Assembly: GCF_013520985.1 (NCBI RefSeq)
Contig: NZ_JACDTY010000002.1
Span: 372,001-436,000, forward strand
Reading direction: 5' to 3'
Source: Mesorhizobium neociceri
Lineage (GTDB): Bacteria > Pseudomonadota > Alphaproteobacteria > Rhizobiales > Rhizobiaceae
Length of the DNA: 64,000 bases
Position 1 is the first letter of the stretch, and each line of letters opens with the position of its first letter. Below are positions 1 to 7,727 of the stretch, piece by piece. The notes under the pieces were generated by a model. The model was not told the origin of the DNA. It saw only the letters and a list, made by a program, of their open reading frames with translations, and did no database searches. A program made the translations under genes and the position numbers.

Positions 1-426
1 CAGGCCGGGCTCCATGCCGCCGGCGAACTTGGCCAGTTCCGGCTGGCGCTGGATCATCTGCCGCGGCGGCGTCCAGGTCGGCCATTCGCGCTTCAGCGCG
101 ATGTGGGCGGTGCCGTGCCATTCAAAACCTTCGCGACCGACGCCGATGCCATAGCGGATCGCCCGGCCGTCGCCTTCGACGAAGTAGAGAAACTTGTTCT
201 GGGTATCGACGATGATGGTGCCCGGCTTTTCCGAGGTGTCGTAGTTCACCTCCTGCCGGTGGTATTTCAGCGGCACCTTCTCGATCGGAATGCGCGGCAA
301 TTGGTAGCCTGCATCATTCACCGAACCGTAGTTGTTGGTGAAGAGCTGTGAGCCGATCGTGCTGCAACCCGAGATCGCGGTCGACAACGCAAGTGCAGCG
401 ACGATTGCAAATGACTTCATGCGCAT
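1..426 (-). CDS. L,D-transpeptidase (YkuD family) lipoprotein, N-terminal part only
   Basis: The reverse strand reads 142 codons in one open frame up to the window edge, so the C-terminal part with the catalytic Cys is missing. The start has two in-frame ATGs (426 and 420). The N-terminus is a short signal sequence with a lipobox-like end (STAISGC), so the protein is probably a lipoprotein. What follows, including PGTIIVDTQNKFLYFVEGDG and a run ending in RYGIGVGREGF, is typical of the YkuD fold that makes 3-3 peptidoglycan crosslinks or attaches lipoproteins in the periplasm. Family membership is inferred from this pattern. Which L,D-transpeptidase it is cannot be told from the fragment. Confidence 0.8.
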   Translation of the reverse strand, partial: MRMKSFAIVAALALSTAISGCSTIGSQLFTNNYGSVNDAGYQLPRIPIEKVPLKYHRQEVNYDTSEKPGTIIVDTQNKFLYFVEGDGRAIRYGIGVGREGFEWHGTAHIALKREWPTWTPPRQMIQRQPELAKFAGGMEPGL

Positions 427-651
427 GAATTGGTCCGATGCCCCGCCCAGATCGAGCGGCACGTTACGGCCGCTTTTCCTGAAATCATTCATGCTGGCAT
501 TTGCTTTGCTTGCCAAGCGCGCGATGCCTATATGCAAGAGCTTACGTGCCGGTAAGCCGTCAACTATGGCATTTCGGCAACAGGGGTCACGAGATTGTGA
601 AGGAAAAACAATGGGCGGTCCTGTCGGATAGCCCGAAATAGAGGAACCACT

Positions 652-1068
652 ATGAATGTTGGCGATGCCGCGGCGCGGTCCGGCCTGCCGGCCAAGACCA
701 TCCGCTACTATGAAGAGATCGGCCTGATCGCGCCGGCGCGCGCCGGCAATGGCTATCGCGATTATTCGGGCGACGACATCCACCGGCTGGCCTTCCTGCG
801 CCGTGCCCGCAACCTCGGTTTTTCCATCGATGATTGCAGACAGTTGATGGCGCTCTACCGGGACCGCAGCCGCGCCAGCCACGATGTGCGCGAGATCGCC
901 GCCGCCCATGTCAGCGCCATCGAGGAGAAAGTGCGCGAGCTGCAGTCGATGCGCACGACCTTGCAGAAGCTGATCCACGCCTGCCATGGTGACGACAGAC
1001 CGGACTGCCCGATCCTGGATGATATTGCGGGCTCGGCGCTGGCCGCAGACAGGCCGGCCACGGCTTGA
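652..1068 (+). CDS. hmrR: Cu(I)-responsive MerR-family regulator (HmrR/CueR type)
   Basis: A 138-residue protein with an N-terminal MerR winged helix (residues 1-70, including TIRYYEEIGL), a dimerisation helix (about 75-108) and a C-terminal metal loop, Cys111-HGDDRPD-Cys119-PI. The two Cys separated by seven residues followed by Pro-Ile are the Cu(I)/Ag(I) site of CueR and HmrR. Such proteins twist promoters with a 19-bp spacer to activate copper ATPase genes, and rhizobial HmrR is the closest known type. No copper exporter lies in the window, so the target is probably elsewhere. The start is ATG; an AGGAA-like ribosome site precedes it. Confidence 0.85.
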   Translation: MNVGDAAARSGLPAKTIRYYEEIGLIAPARAGNGYRDYSGDDIHRLAFLRRARNLGFSIDDCRQLMALYRDRSRASHDVREIAAAHVSAIEEKVRELQSMRTTLQKLIHACHGDDRPDCPILDDIAGSALAADRPATA

Positions 1069-1470
1069 AAGGCTGGCGCCGGAATAGACTGGGCGTCGGA
1101 CGCGCGCGAAAACTTCGCCATAGGTCTAATATCTCGTTTGGCTAAACTACGGAACGTCCAATGGACAAGAACAGAACCAAAGCGGTTACATCAGACCTTT
1201 GCGTTCACGGCACAAGACTTTAGTCCTGCCGTCTTATAGTTAAGAACGGAAGTTGATTTGCACGACATAGGGCCGCCGCGGATCAGTACCAGACTGCACC
1301 CAGACCAAATATGGTGCGATCGCGGAAGGCGCTGGATCAAGCCGTCACCCGGGTTTGCCAACTGGATAATCGCCTAATGAGGCGCTGACGCTGGGATCAA
1401 CGTTCTGGTCAGACCATATATACCCCGTACCAGTGTGCAATCATCGCTGGAACGGGACAAGGCCGATGAA
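1069..1470. other. Intergenic stretch without a recognisable gene
   Basis: About 400 bases between hmrR and a small membrane-protein gene. Base composition is less GC-rich than in the flanking genes. The only open frames are short and have no recognisable ribosome site or protein pattern. No tRNA-like fold, transposon end or repeat stood out. Confidence 0.5.
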
Positions 1471-1671
1471 CTAACGGGTTGGAACATAGACTCCGAGAGC
1501 GACTGCCACCTGCATTTCCAGCAAAATCGACGCAAACATTACCATGACAAACAAGCGGATAAGAGATGATGGCGTGAACTTGTACCTTTGAGACAAGAGC
1601 ACGCACACGATAGTAGCGATGCCCGCTGCAACCGTGACGACTATATCAACTACAACTCCTCGCGAAAGCAT
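1471..1671 (-). CDS. Small hypothetical membrane protein
   Basis: A 66-residue protein with two hydrophobic segments (about residues 5-25 and 34-55) that would make a small helical hairpin in the inner membrane. The ATG at 1671 was chosen over an in-frame start 30 bases upstream because a very strong purine run (GGGAAGGGGGGAAC) ends just before it. No family is recognised. It sits in a low-GC patch of small hypothetical genes between hmrR and mmcB, which suggests accessory DNA. Confidence 0.5.
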   Translation of the reverse strand: MLSRGVVVDIVVTVAAGIATIVCVLLSQRYKFTPSSLIRLFVMVMFASILLEMQVAVALGVYVPTR

Positions 1672-1714
1672 AGTTCCCCCCTTCCCTAGTAGGAACCTCA
1701 TTCATAACGCGAAC

Positions 1715-1739
1715 GGCCCGCCTTTTGGAAGGGCGGGCC
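1715..1739 (-). terminator. GC-rich hairpin downstream of the 1743-1955 gene
   Basis: GGCCCGCC at 1715-1722 pairs with GGCGGGCC at 1732-1739 around a nine-base loop. It lies directly after the stop of the minus-strand gene at 1743-1955 and before the next minus-strand gene. There is no U-tract, so factor-independent termination is uncertain. Confidence 0.4.
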
Positions 1740-1742
1740 AGC

Positions 1743-1955
1743 TCAGAGCAGCAGGTGAATTGCCAGAAGCTCGATGATCAGCAAAACGGCGCATGCCGCG
1801 CCCCCAAGAGCATAACCTCGCCAATAATGGCGGACATCCTCATCGGTTTGGAATGCTTCCACCCAAAGCCCTTCAGGGGTGACGCCAAGGCAAATGGGGA
1901 TCGGCATCGTGGTTGGCACGATTGTAGCCGGAGCTGAAGCATCTCGATCCGACAT
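1743..1955 (-). CDS. Small hypothetical protein with C-terminal membrane helix
   Basis: About 70 residues: a polar N-terminal half and one hydrophobic C-terminal segment (YALGGAACAVLLIIELLAIH), suggesting a tail-anchored membrane protein. The ATG at 1955 follows a GGAGAG site; an in-frame GTG at 1973 is an alternative that adds six residues. No family is recognised. A GC-rich hairpin follows the stop. Confidence 0.4.
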   Translation of the reverse strand: MSDRDASAPATIVPTTMPIPICLGVTPEGLWVEAFQTDEDVRHYWRGYALGGAACAVLLIIELLAIHLLL

Positions 1956-2023
1956 GCACGCGGCCCTCTCCACCCGGAGAAGTCAGCATATTAGTCCTCA
2001 CTAACTAATAGAGAAAGCTCCGA

Positions 2024-2212
2024 ATGATTGCCGGCCTGTCGAGGACGAAGCGCTGCACAGAGCATCGTCGGTCCGCTCCTGGCTGGCCGTACCACAGCGA
2101 GCACTACCGCGCGCTACGTGACATCCATAAGCCGCTGTTGAAATCGATAGAGAAAATCACCGGCAAGAAGGCGGCGTTCATCCAGTGGAACGGAACGAGT
2201 CGGGTGAACTAG
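2024..2212 (+). CDS. Possible small hypothetical protein
   Basis: A 62-codon frame starting with ATG after a short purine-rich run. The product is basic, with no membrane segment and no pattern I recognise. It ends just before the better supported gene that starts at 2266. It may be a remnant or not a gene at all. Confidence 0.2.
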   Translation: MIAGLSRTKRCTEHRRSAPGWPYHSEHYRALRDIHKPLLKSIEKITGKKAAFIQWNGTSRVN

Positions 2213-2265
2213 CCCATCTGGACTCGGACCGGGCAAGAACCGCATTCTCCGGTGTGGAGCGGGGA

Positions 2266-2661
2266 ATGGCGCGAATGATCAACAAAGAAGAAATCGAAAA
2301 ACGTCGAGCTTCCGTCCGAGCAAAGGCTGAAGCAGAAGCACTCAGCGCTGGCCTGCTAGATGCGACATTCGCGATTTACCACTACAACAATTATCGTCGT
2401 CAGTTTGGGCCAATCGCTGAACAGCCGCCTCCGATTGATTGGGATGTCCTAAGATATCGCTTTTCGGAGGGCGAAATCGATGACGCAACTCACCGTGTGA
2501 TCGCGCTTTTCAGAAACGCCTACCAAGCCGGCGATGATATACGTGAGAGGCGGCTTACTTATGCGGAGACGGTCGATAGGCTCCGCCTCGATTATCCTGG
2601 CTTTTCCGACAATTGCTACGAGGAGACGATCTCTCAAGGACTGTTTGAGTCACTGTGGTGA
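2266..2661 (+). CDS. Hypothetical protein
   Basis: About 131 residues, predicted soluble and mostly helical, starting with a charged Lys/Glu/Ala-rich helix (INKEEIEKRRASVRAKAEAE). The ATG at 2266 was chosen because GTGGAGCGGGGA precedes it; the frame stays open a further 81 bases upstream. The composition (Asp, Tyr, Arg, balanced third positions) looks coding, but no family is recognised. Confidence 0.5.
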   Translation: MARMINKEEIEKRRASVRAKAEAEALSAGLLDATFAIYHYNNYRRQFGPIAEQPPPIDWDVLRYRFSEGEIDDATHRVIALFRNAYQAGDDIRERRLTYAETVDRLRLDYPGFSDNCYEETISQGLFESLW

Positions 2662-2676
2662 TCGAGTAGGTCTGTG

Positions 2677-2699
2677 AAGTATATAATCGCCCTCCAAAA
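2677..2699 (+). repeat. Copy 1 of a 23-bp direct repeat upstream of a hypothetical gene
   Basis: This 23-base stretch matches 3058-3080 at 21 of 23 positions. Both copies lie just upstream of a coding region (the 2710 gene and mmcB). A third, shorter relative with the same AAGTACA start lies at 3023-3045. It may be a duplicated promoter or operator segment. Confidence 0.6.
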
Positions 2700-2709
2700 G
2701 GACCTGAGA

Positions 2710-3009
2710 ATGTGGGGTCTGCTCTGGGAATTCTATGCGACGCCCGAATGCTTTGAGATTCGACTCTTTCGGTTGCTGCCGATCTATCGGCTGAAAACGA
2801 CGAATATCGTCGCCGCCCACGTCATCGAAGGTCGTTTCAATTTCGCCGCTATCTTGAATCTAGGCTCGCATCCTTGTAATACCGTCAGCATGGGCAATCG
2901 TTTGCCTCGAAGGTGGGTCTTAGTCGAAAAGCGGTGGTGGCCCCGGTTCCTAGCGATCACGCCGAAAAACCCGGATGAGTTCGCAGCGATGCTAATCCAC
3001 AAGGTCTAG
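2710..3009 (+). CDS. Hypothetical protein
   Basis: About 99 residues, rich in aromatic and beta-forming residues, with alternating hydrophobic patterns (WGLLWEFYATPECFEIRLFRL) that suggest a small beta fold resembling PH-like domains. That resemblance is a guess from pattern only. The ATG at 2710 has AAGGA at a good distance. An in-frame GTG at 2674 would run through the 23-bp repeat and is less likely. It sits directly upstream of the mmcB promoter region. Confidence 0.45.
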   Translation: MWGLLWEFYATPECFEIRLFRLLPIYRLKTTNIVAAHVIEGRFNFAAILNLGSHPCNTVSMGNRLPRRWVLVEKRWWPRFLAITPKNPDEFAAMLIHKV

Positions 3010-3057
3010 CACTGGGTTTGCGAAGTACAATGTCGCCTTTTATGGCTTGTGTTCGCA

Positions 3058-3080
3058 AAGTACATAATCGCCCTTCAAAA
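3058..3080 (+). repeat. Copy 2 of the 23-bp direct repeat, upstream of mmcB
   Basis: It differs from 2677-2699 at two positions. Eight bases just before it (TTCGCAAA, 3052-3059) form an inverted pair with TTTGCGAA at 3015-3022. The position 30 bases before mmcB suggests promoter function. Confidence 0.6.
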
Positions 3081-3084
3081 ACAG

Positions 3085-3099
3085 GTTCAAACCGTGAAC
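3085..3099 (+). promoter_or_regulatory. GTTC-N7-GAAC palindrome before mmcB, possible SOS-type site
   Basis: GTTC (3085-3088) and GAAC (3096-3099) are separated by seven bases and end 10 bases before the mmcB start. Alphaproteobacterial LexA usually binds the direct repeat GTTC-N7-GTTC, so this inverted version is not a consensus match. MmcB of Caulobacter is known as SOS-regulated, which is why the site is worth recording. Confidence 0.3.
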
Positions 3100-3109
3100 A
3101 AAATCTGGC

Positions 3110-3622
3110 ATGGTGACTGCCATGCCGATCATTTCGCCGATTCCCCTCAATCCCCTGATCGACGGCCGCCAGTCCGAACGCGCCATGCTGGTGCGGCGTG
3201 GTGTGCAGCGGCTGTTGATGCAAATGGGCATGCATGTGCTGCCCGAACTGTCGCTGGCCACCGGCCGGCGCGCCGATCTTGTCGCGCTGACGCGGCAGGG
3301 CGACATCTGGATCATCGAGATCAAATCGTCGATCGAGGATTTTCGCGTCGACCGCAAATGGCCTGACTACCGGCTGCATTCCGACCGCTTCTTCTTCGCC
3401 ACCCATCCCGGCGTGCCAGCGGAGATCTTCCCCGAGGAATGCGGCTTCATCCTTTCCGACGGCTACGGCGCCGAGATCCTGCGCGACGCGCCGGAGCACC
3501 GCATGGCGGCGGCGACGCGCAAGGCGCTGATGCTGCGCATTGCACGCGCCGGTGCGGCGCGGCTGCTGGCGGCGGAGCTTGCGGGCGTGGCGGTGCCAGC
3601 GCTGGAAGGGGAGAGCGAGTAA
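3110..3622 (+). CDS. mmcB: MmcB family DNA repair protein, putative endonuclease
   Basis: A 170-residue protein. The core has the layout of a PD-(D/E)xK nuclease: Asp56 (RRADLVAL), then Glu70-Ile-Lys72 (IWIIEIKSS), then the family stretch KWPDYR and SDRFFFA. In Caulobacter the MmcB family is needed for resistance to mitomycin C and is induced by DNA damage. Nuclease activity is predicted from the fold and has not been inferred from anything else here. The start is the ATG at 3110; a second in-frame ATG at 3122 is possible. A GC-rich hairpin follows the stop. Confidence 0.85.
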   Translation: MVTAMPIISPIPLNPLIDGRQSERAMLVRRGVQRLLMQMGMHVLPELSLATGRRADLVALTRQGDIWIIEIKSSIEDFRVDRKWPDYRLHSDRFFFATHPGVPAEIFPEECGFILSDGYGAEILRDAPEHRMAAATRKALMLRIARAGAARLLAAELAGVAVPALEGESE

Positions 3623-3626
3623 GCCC

Positions 3627-3642
3627 GGCGCAAATGTGCGCC
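3627..3642 (+). terminator. Perfect hairpin after mmcB
   Basis: GGCGCA (3627-3632) and TGCGCC (3637-3642) form a six-pair stem with a four-base loop, five bases after the mmcB stop. There is no U-tract, so it may be only an mRNA 3' end stabiliser. Confidence 0.4.
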
Positions 3643-3811
3643 GCAACGCCGCTGTGTCGCCGCCTGTCGATTTCGCCCGGTCAAGTTTTTTTGCGCGGGC
3701 GCTGCCGATAGCCGCGAAGATTTTTTATCCTGCACCGATGATTTCCACTCCCCTGCGCTGTCCTGATCAATAGGCGCTGGATGGTCCAGTGGCCGTAGAG
3801 CGAGGTGATCC

Positions 3812-4557
3812 ATGCGATCGTTACAAGGTCAGAATGTCGTCGTCGTCGGAGGCAGCCGGGTGTCGGCCGCTCAATCGTCGAGGCTGCGCTCGGCGAGGGC
3901 GCGACAGTGCTTGCCGTTGCCCGTGGCGCAGCGGCGCTGAAGGAGCTTTCCTGGGAGAAACAAGGCGTGAAGACTCTCGCGGTCGACGCGACAAAGGAGG
4001 CCACGCCGGAAGTGGTGTTCGACACACTTGCGCCGGATGTGCTGGTGATCTGCGCCGGCGCCCTTGCCCCCTCCGCGCCTTTGCAGGAACAGAGCTGGGA
4101 GGTCTTCTCCGCAAACTGGGAAACTGACGTCAAGGCGGCATTCCTGTTCTGCAAGGCCGCGCTCAACAATCCGCTCAAGCCGGGGAGCCGGGTTGTGCTG
4201 ATCTCCAGTGGCGCAGCCTTGAGCGGCGGACCGCCGTTCGCCGGCGGGTATGCGGGCGCAAAACGCATGCAGATGTTCCTGGCCGGTCATTGCCAAAAGG
4301 AATCGGATCGGCTTGGACTGGACCTGCGCTTTATGGCGCTGGCACCGGCTCGCATCATGCCAGGGACCGGCATAGGCGATGCCGGGCTCGATGGTTTTGC
4401 GGCTTATTTGGGCATCCGGCCTGCAGACGTCCTCGCGAGCATGACCGACCTGCAGACGCCGGCCGATGTCGGCCGCGCGGTGGTCGCGCTCGCCACCGGC
4501 AAATCGGAAGGCAGCTCCTTCACCGTCAGCGGCAGCGGGCTTGCGGCAGCGGCCTGA
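3812..4557 (+). pseudogene. Short-chain dehydrogenase/reductase, frameshifted near the N-terminus
   Basis: From the ATG at 3812 the frame reads MRSLQGQNVVVVGGSR and then breaks. From about 3861 the next frame continues with GVGRSIVEAALGEGATVLAVAR. Together these give the expected GGSRGVG cofactor motif, so one G is missing from the run at 3858-3860. The rest is intact: ICAG near residue 90, the catalytic Ser in LISSGAALSG, and Tyr-x-x-x-Lys in GYAGAK, for about 248 residues in all. It is an NAD(P)-dependent oxidoreductase of unknown substrate. An alternative in-frame start at 3805 gives a nonsense N-terminus lacking the first part of the Rossmann motif. It is either a real mutation or a sequencing error. 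The ECF sigma gene follows 42 bases later. Confidence 0.8.
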
Positions 4558-4599
4558 GGCGCTCAGGATGCAAGGCGATTTCAGCACCACAGGCTGCCT

Positions 4600-5631
4600 A
4601 TGACGGATGCTCCTGGCCCTGTTGAGCCACTGGGCCGACCGATCCTCGATCGGCCGGCCTTCGAGCGTCTCACGGCTGCCCACCGCCGCGAGCTCAAGCT
4701 CCATTGCTACCGGATGATGGGTTCGCTGCACGAGGCGGACGACCTTGCCCAGGATACGCTTTTGCGGGCCTGGCGCGGGCGGTCGCAATTCGACGCGCGA
4801 GGCTCGCTGCGCGGCTGGCTCTACACGATCGCCACCAACAGCTGTCTGAATGCGCTCAAGGCGAGGTCGGCGATGCATCGCATTCTCCAACAGCCCGAGC
4901 GTCCGCCCTCGCGCGGGCCGGCCACAGGCGGGCCGGCGCCAGAGCTCACCTGGCTGGAGCCTTATCCTGACGCGGAGCTTCCGGACCTCGTTGACGGCGA
5001 GCCCGGTCCGGAAGCGCGCTACGAAACGCGCGAGGCCGTGCAACTGGCCTTCGTCGCCGCGATCCAGCTTCTGCCGCCCAGGCAGCGGGCCGCCCTTTTG
5101 CTGTGCGACGTGCTGGGGTGGTCGGCGCTCGAGACGGCACAATTGCTGGGCGGGTCGACCGCTTCGATCAACAGCGCCCTGCAGCGGGCCCGCGCAACGC
5201 TTGGCGCGCGATACAAGCAGGGACGTCCCCTGCATCGATCGCAGCCCAGCCGCCAGGAGGCCCAGCTGCTCGAACGCTACATGCGGGCCTGGCAGGCTGC
5301 CAGTCTCGACGGTCTGATCGAACTGCTGCGCGAGGATGCCACCTATCACATGCCGCCATGGCGGGACTGGTACCAGGGACGCGAGGCGATCCGGGGTTTC
5401 TTCGAGACCGTCTGGGGCAATTTCGCCGGCTACCATGCGGTCGCCACCGGCGCCAACGGCCAGCCCGCGGTTGCGGTCTACGCGCGCCGCCACCAGGATC
5501 CCGTGTGGCGAGCCCAATCCCTGCATGTCATCGAGCCTGCCGATGACAGGATCGCCTTGCTGACGGTCTATGTCGGTTCGCTCGGCCAGGACTTGTTCAA
5601 GGCCTTCGGCCTGCCGCCTGTCTGGCCTTAA
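4600..5631 (+). CDS. ECF sigma-70 factor with C-terminal SnoaL-like domain
   Basis: A 343-residue protein. Region 2 (residues about 20-90: [24 protein letters not shown]) and region 4 (about 150-200: [41 protein letters not shown]) are clear. The last 120 residues form a SnoaL/NTF2-like domain ([29 protein letters not shown]). This is the ECF41/TIGR02960-type architecture, in which the C-terminal domain, not an anti-sigma factor, controls activity. Members often sit beside an oxidoreductase, as here with the upstream SDR gene. The stop codon overlaps that of the convergent nhaA in a TTAA. Confidence 0.85.
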   Translation: MTDAPGPVEPLGRPILDRPAFERLTAAHRRELKLHCYRMMGSLHEADDLAQDTLLRAWRGRSQFDARGSLRGWLYTIATNSCLNALKARSAMHRILQQPERPPSRGPATGGPAPELTWLEPYPDAELPDLVDGEPGPEARYETREAVQLAFVAAIQLLPPRQRAALLLCDVLGWSALETAQLLGGSTASINSALQRARATLGARYKQGRPLHRSQPSRQEAQLLERYMRAWQAASLDGLIELLREDATYHMPPWRDWYQGREAIRGFFETVWGNFAGYHAVATGANGQPAVAVYARRHQDPVWRAQSLHVIEPADDRIALLTVYVGSLGQDLFKAFGLPPVWP

Positions 5632-6815
5632 TCCTCGTCGGTAGCCTCACCCGCCGCCGGCGCCATCAACAGCACAACGGCACCCAGCAGTGCGGCGATC
5701 AGCGAGCCCGCGAGGATGCCGACCTTGACGGCGTCCTGCAGTGCCACGTCGCTGGCGAAGGCGAGAAGGCCGATGAACAGGCTCATGGTGAAGCCGATGC
5801 CGCAGAGCAGCGAAATGCCGATCATGTGCAGCCAGCCGGCATTGACCGGCAAGTCGGCGAAGCCGAGGCGGATCGCCAGCGCGGACGAGCCGAAGACGCC
5901 GACCAGCTTGCCCAGCACGAGCCCGGCGGCGACGCCGAGCGTCAGCGGCTCGACCAGGGCGGCGGCGCTGAGGCCGGCCAGCGACACGCCGGCATTGGCA
6001 AAGCCGAAGATCGGGATGACGAAGAAGGGAACGATCTTGTGCAGGCCGTGCTCCAGCCGGTGCAGCGGCGAATGATCGAGATCGTGGCCGCTGCCGGGAG
6101 AGACCTTGAGCGGGATGGTCAGCGCCAGCGCAACGCCGGCCAGCGTCGCATGCACACCCGATTTCAGCACCAGCACCCACAGGATGGCGCCGAGCACGAG
6201 ATAGGGCGTCAGCGTCGTCACCCGCATGCGGTTGAGCCCGATGAGCACCGCGATGACGGCGAAGGCGGCGCCGAGATAGGCCAGCGACAGGCCGCTCGTG
6301 TAGAAGATGGCGATGATAATGACGGCGCCGAGATCGTCGATGATGGCGAGCGCGGTGAGGAATATCTTCAGCGAAGCCGGCACGCGGTTGCCGAGCAGCG
6401 ACAGTACGCCGAGCGCAAAGGCGATGTCGGTGGCGGTCGGAATCGCCCAACCCGAGAGCGCGGCGGAATTGTTTCGGTTGATGGCGACATAGACCAGCGC
6501 GGGAACCAGCATGCCGCCGGCGGCGGCGACGCCCGGCAGCACGCGGCGCGGCCAGGTCGAGAGCTGGCCATCGAGCATCTCGCGCTTGATCTCGAGGCCG
6601 ACCAGCAGGAAGAACACCGCCATCAGCCCGTCATTGATCCAGTGCGAGAGGCTGAGCGGGCCGAGATACGCGTGGAGTGCCGCGAAATAGGTTTCGGCCA
6701 GCGGCGAATTGGCAACGATCAGCGCAAGGGCCGCCGCCACCATCAGGATGATGCCGCCCGCAGCCTCGCCGTCGAGGAATTCGCGAAGGATGGATTTCGG
6801 CCGCTCGTCGCGCAT
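5628..6815 (-). CDS. nhaA: Na+/H+ antiporter NhaA
   Basis: A 395-residue inner-membrane protein with about twelve hydrophobic segments, close to the 388 residues of the E. coli protein. It exchanges two protons for one sodium ion. The ion-binding residues are present: Asp130 ([11 protein letters not shown]) and the pair Asp160-Asp161 ([10 protein letters not shown]), matching E. coli Asp133, Asp163 and Asp164. The ATG at 6815 was chosen because GGAGGACAC precedes it; the frame stays open upstream but into a repeat element. It is convergent with the ECF sigma gene. Confidence 0.95.
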   Translation of the reverse strand: MRDERPKSILREFLDGEAAGGIILMVAAALALIVANSPLAETYFAALHAYLGPLSLSHWINDGLMAVFFLLVGLEIKREMLDGQLSTWPRRVLPGVAAAGGMLVPALVYVAINRNNSAALSGWAIPTATDIAFALGVLSLLGNRVPASLKIFLTALAIIDDLGAVIIIAIFYTSGLSLAYLGAAFAVIAVLIGLNRMRVTTLTPYLVLGAILWVLVLKSGVHATLAGVALALTIPLKVSPGSGHDLDHSPLHRLEHGLHKIVPFFVIPIFGFANAGVSLAGLSAAALVEPLTLGVAAGLVLGKLVGVFGSSALAIRLGFADLPVNAGWLHMIGISLLCGIGFTMSLFIGLLAFASDVALQDAVKVGILAGSLIAALLGAVVLLMAPAAGEATDED

Positions 6816-6901
6816 GTGTCCTCCGTTGCCGGCTCGGCGTTGTTTGCGATGATGCGCAAAGCTCGACGGCAGGGCAAGCGTCACACTTGCGAAGCGTTGG
6901 C

Positions 6902-7054
6902 GCCGCCCCTCACCTGCCTGCCGGCATCCTCTCCCCGTAAACGGGGCGAGGGGCGCTTTCGCCCAGGATTTCGCCAATCGCCAGCGTTGCGGCCAGCCTC
7001 CTTCTCCCCGTCACTATACGGGGAGAAGTGCCCGGCAGGGCGATGAGGGGCGGC
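6902..7054. repeat. Rhizobial palindromic intergenic element (RIME-like)
   Basis: A 153-bp element with outer inverted arms GCCGCCCCTCA (6902-6912) and TGAGGGGCGGC (7044-7054). Inside are two hairpins, CCCCGT-AA-ACGGGG near 6933-6946 and CTTCTCCCCGT / ACGGGGAGAAG near 7001-7027. Rhizobiales genomes carry many such mosaic elements between genes. It fills the space between regA and nhaA. Confidence 0.75.
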
Positions 7055-7077
7055 GCTGACTTCGACGGTTGGAAGTC

Positions 7078-7641
7078 CTAACGCGGCGCGCGCTTGGCCA
7101 GTATGCGCTGCAGCGTGCGGCGGTGCATGTTCAGCCGGCGGGCCGTTTCGGAGACGTTGCGGTCGCACATTTCGTAGACGCGCTGGATGTGTTCCCAGCG
7201 CACGCGGTCGGCCGACATCGGGTTTTCGGGCGGGGCGGCGCGCTCGCCGGCGGTCCGGGTCAGGGCTGCAAACACATCGTCGGCATCGGCGGGCTTGGAC
7301 AGATAGTCGATGGCGCCGAGTTTCACCGCCGTCACCGCGGTGGCGATGTTGCCATAGCCGGTGAGGATGACGGTGCGGGCGTCGTCGCGCTTCTCGCGAA
7401 TGGCGGCGACGACGTCGAGGCCGTTGCCGTCGCCGAGCCGCATGTCGACCACGGCATAGGCCGGCGGATGGGCGCGCGCCTTGGCCACCGCCTCCTCGAC
7501 GCTCTCGGCAGTCTCGACCAAAAAACCCCTGGTTTCCATGGCGCGGGCCAGCCGCGTCAGGAACGGCTTGTCGTCGTCGACGATCAGCAGCGAGGTGTCC
7601 TCGCCTTCAACCATTGCACCGATTGTTTCTTCGCCAGTCAT
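7078..7641 (-). CDS. regA: Redox response regulator RegA/ActR/PrrA
   Basis: A 187-residue two-component regulator. The receiver domain holds acidic residues at about 22-24 (VDDD) and the phospho-acceptor Asp66 (AVVDMRLGDGNGLD). A short linker leads to a Fis-type helix-turn-helix at the C-terminus (NVSETARRLNMHRRTLQRIL), which is the hallmark of the RegA family. RegA with RegB controls energy generation, carbon and nitrogen fixation genes under low oxygen. The ATG at 7641 fits the family length; the frame stays open upstream. It lies downstream of regB on the same strand with an 86-base gap. Confidence 0.92.
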   Translation of the reverse strand: MTGEETIGAMVEGEDTSLLIVDDDKPFLTRLARAMETRGFLVETAESVEEAVAKARAHPPAYAVVDMRLGDGNGLDVVAAIREKRDDARTVILTGYGNIATAVTAVKLGAIDYLSKPADADDVFAALTRTAGERAAPPENPMSADRVRWEHIQRVYEMCDRNVSETARRLNMHRRTLQRILAKRAPR

Positions 7642-7727
7642 TGTCTCAAAAAATCCTGCTGCCTTAATTTTACGCAGATATAGTTCCTGAACGCCATTGT
7701 CCAATTTTGCCGGCTGCTCCCAAGGCT

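Noticed and set aside
3871-5526. A 551-codon minus-strand frame
   Set aside because: It is antisense to the SDR and ECF sigma genes, both of which have clear motifs.
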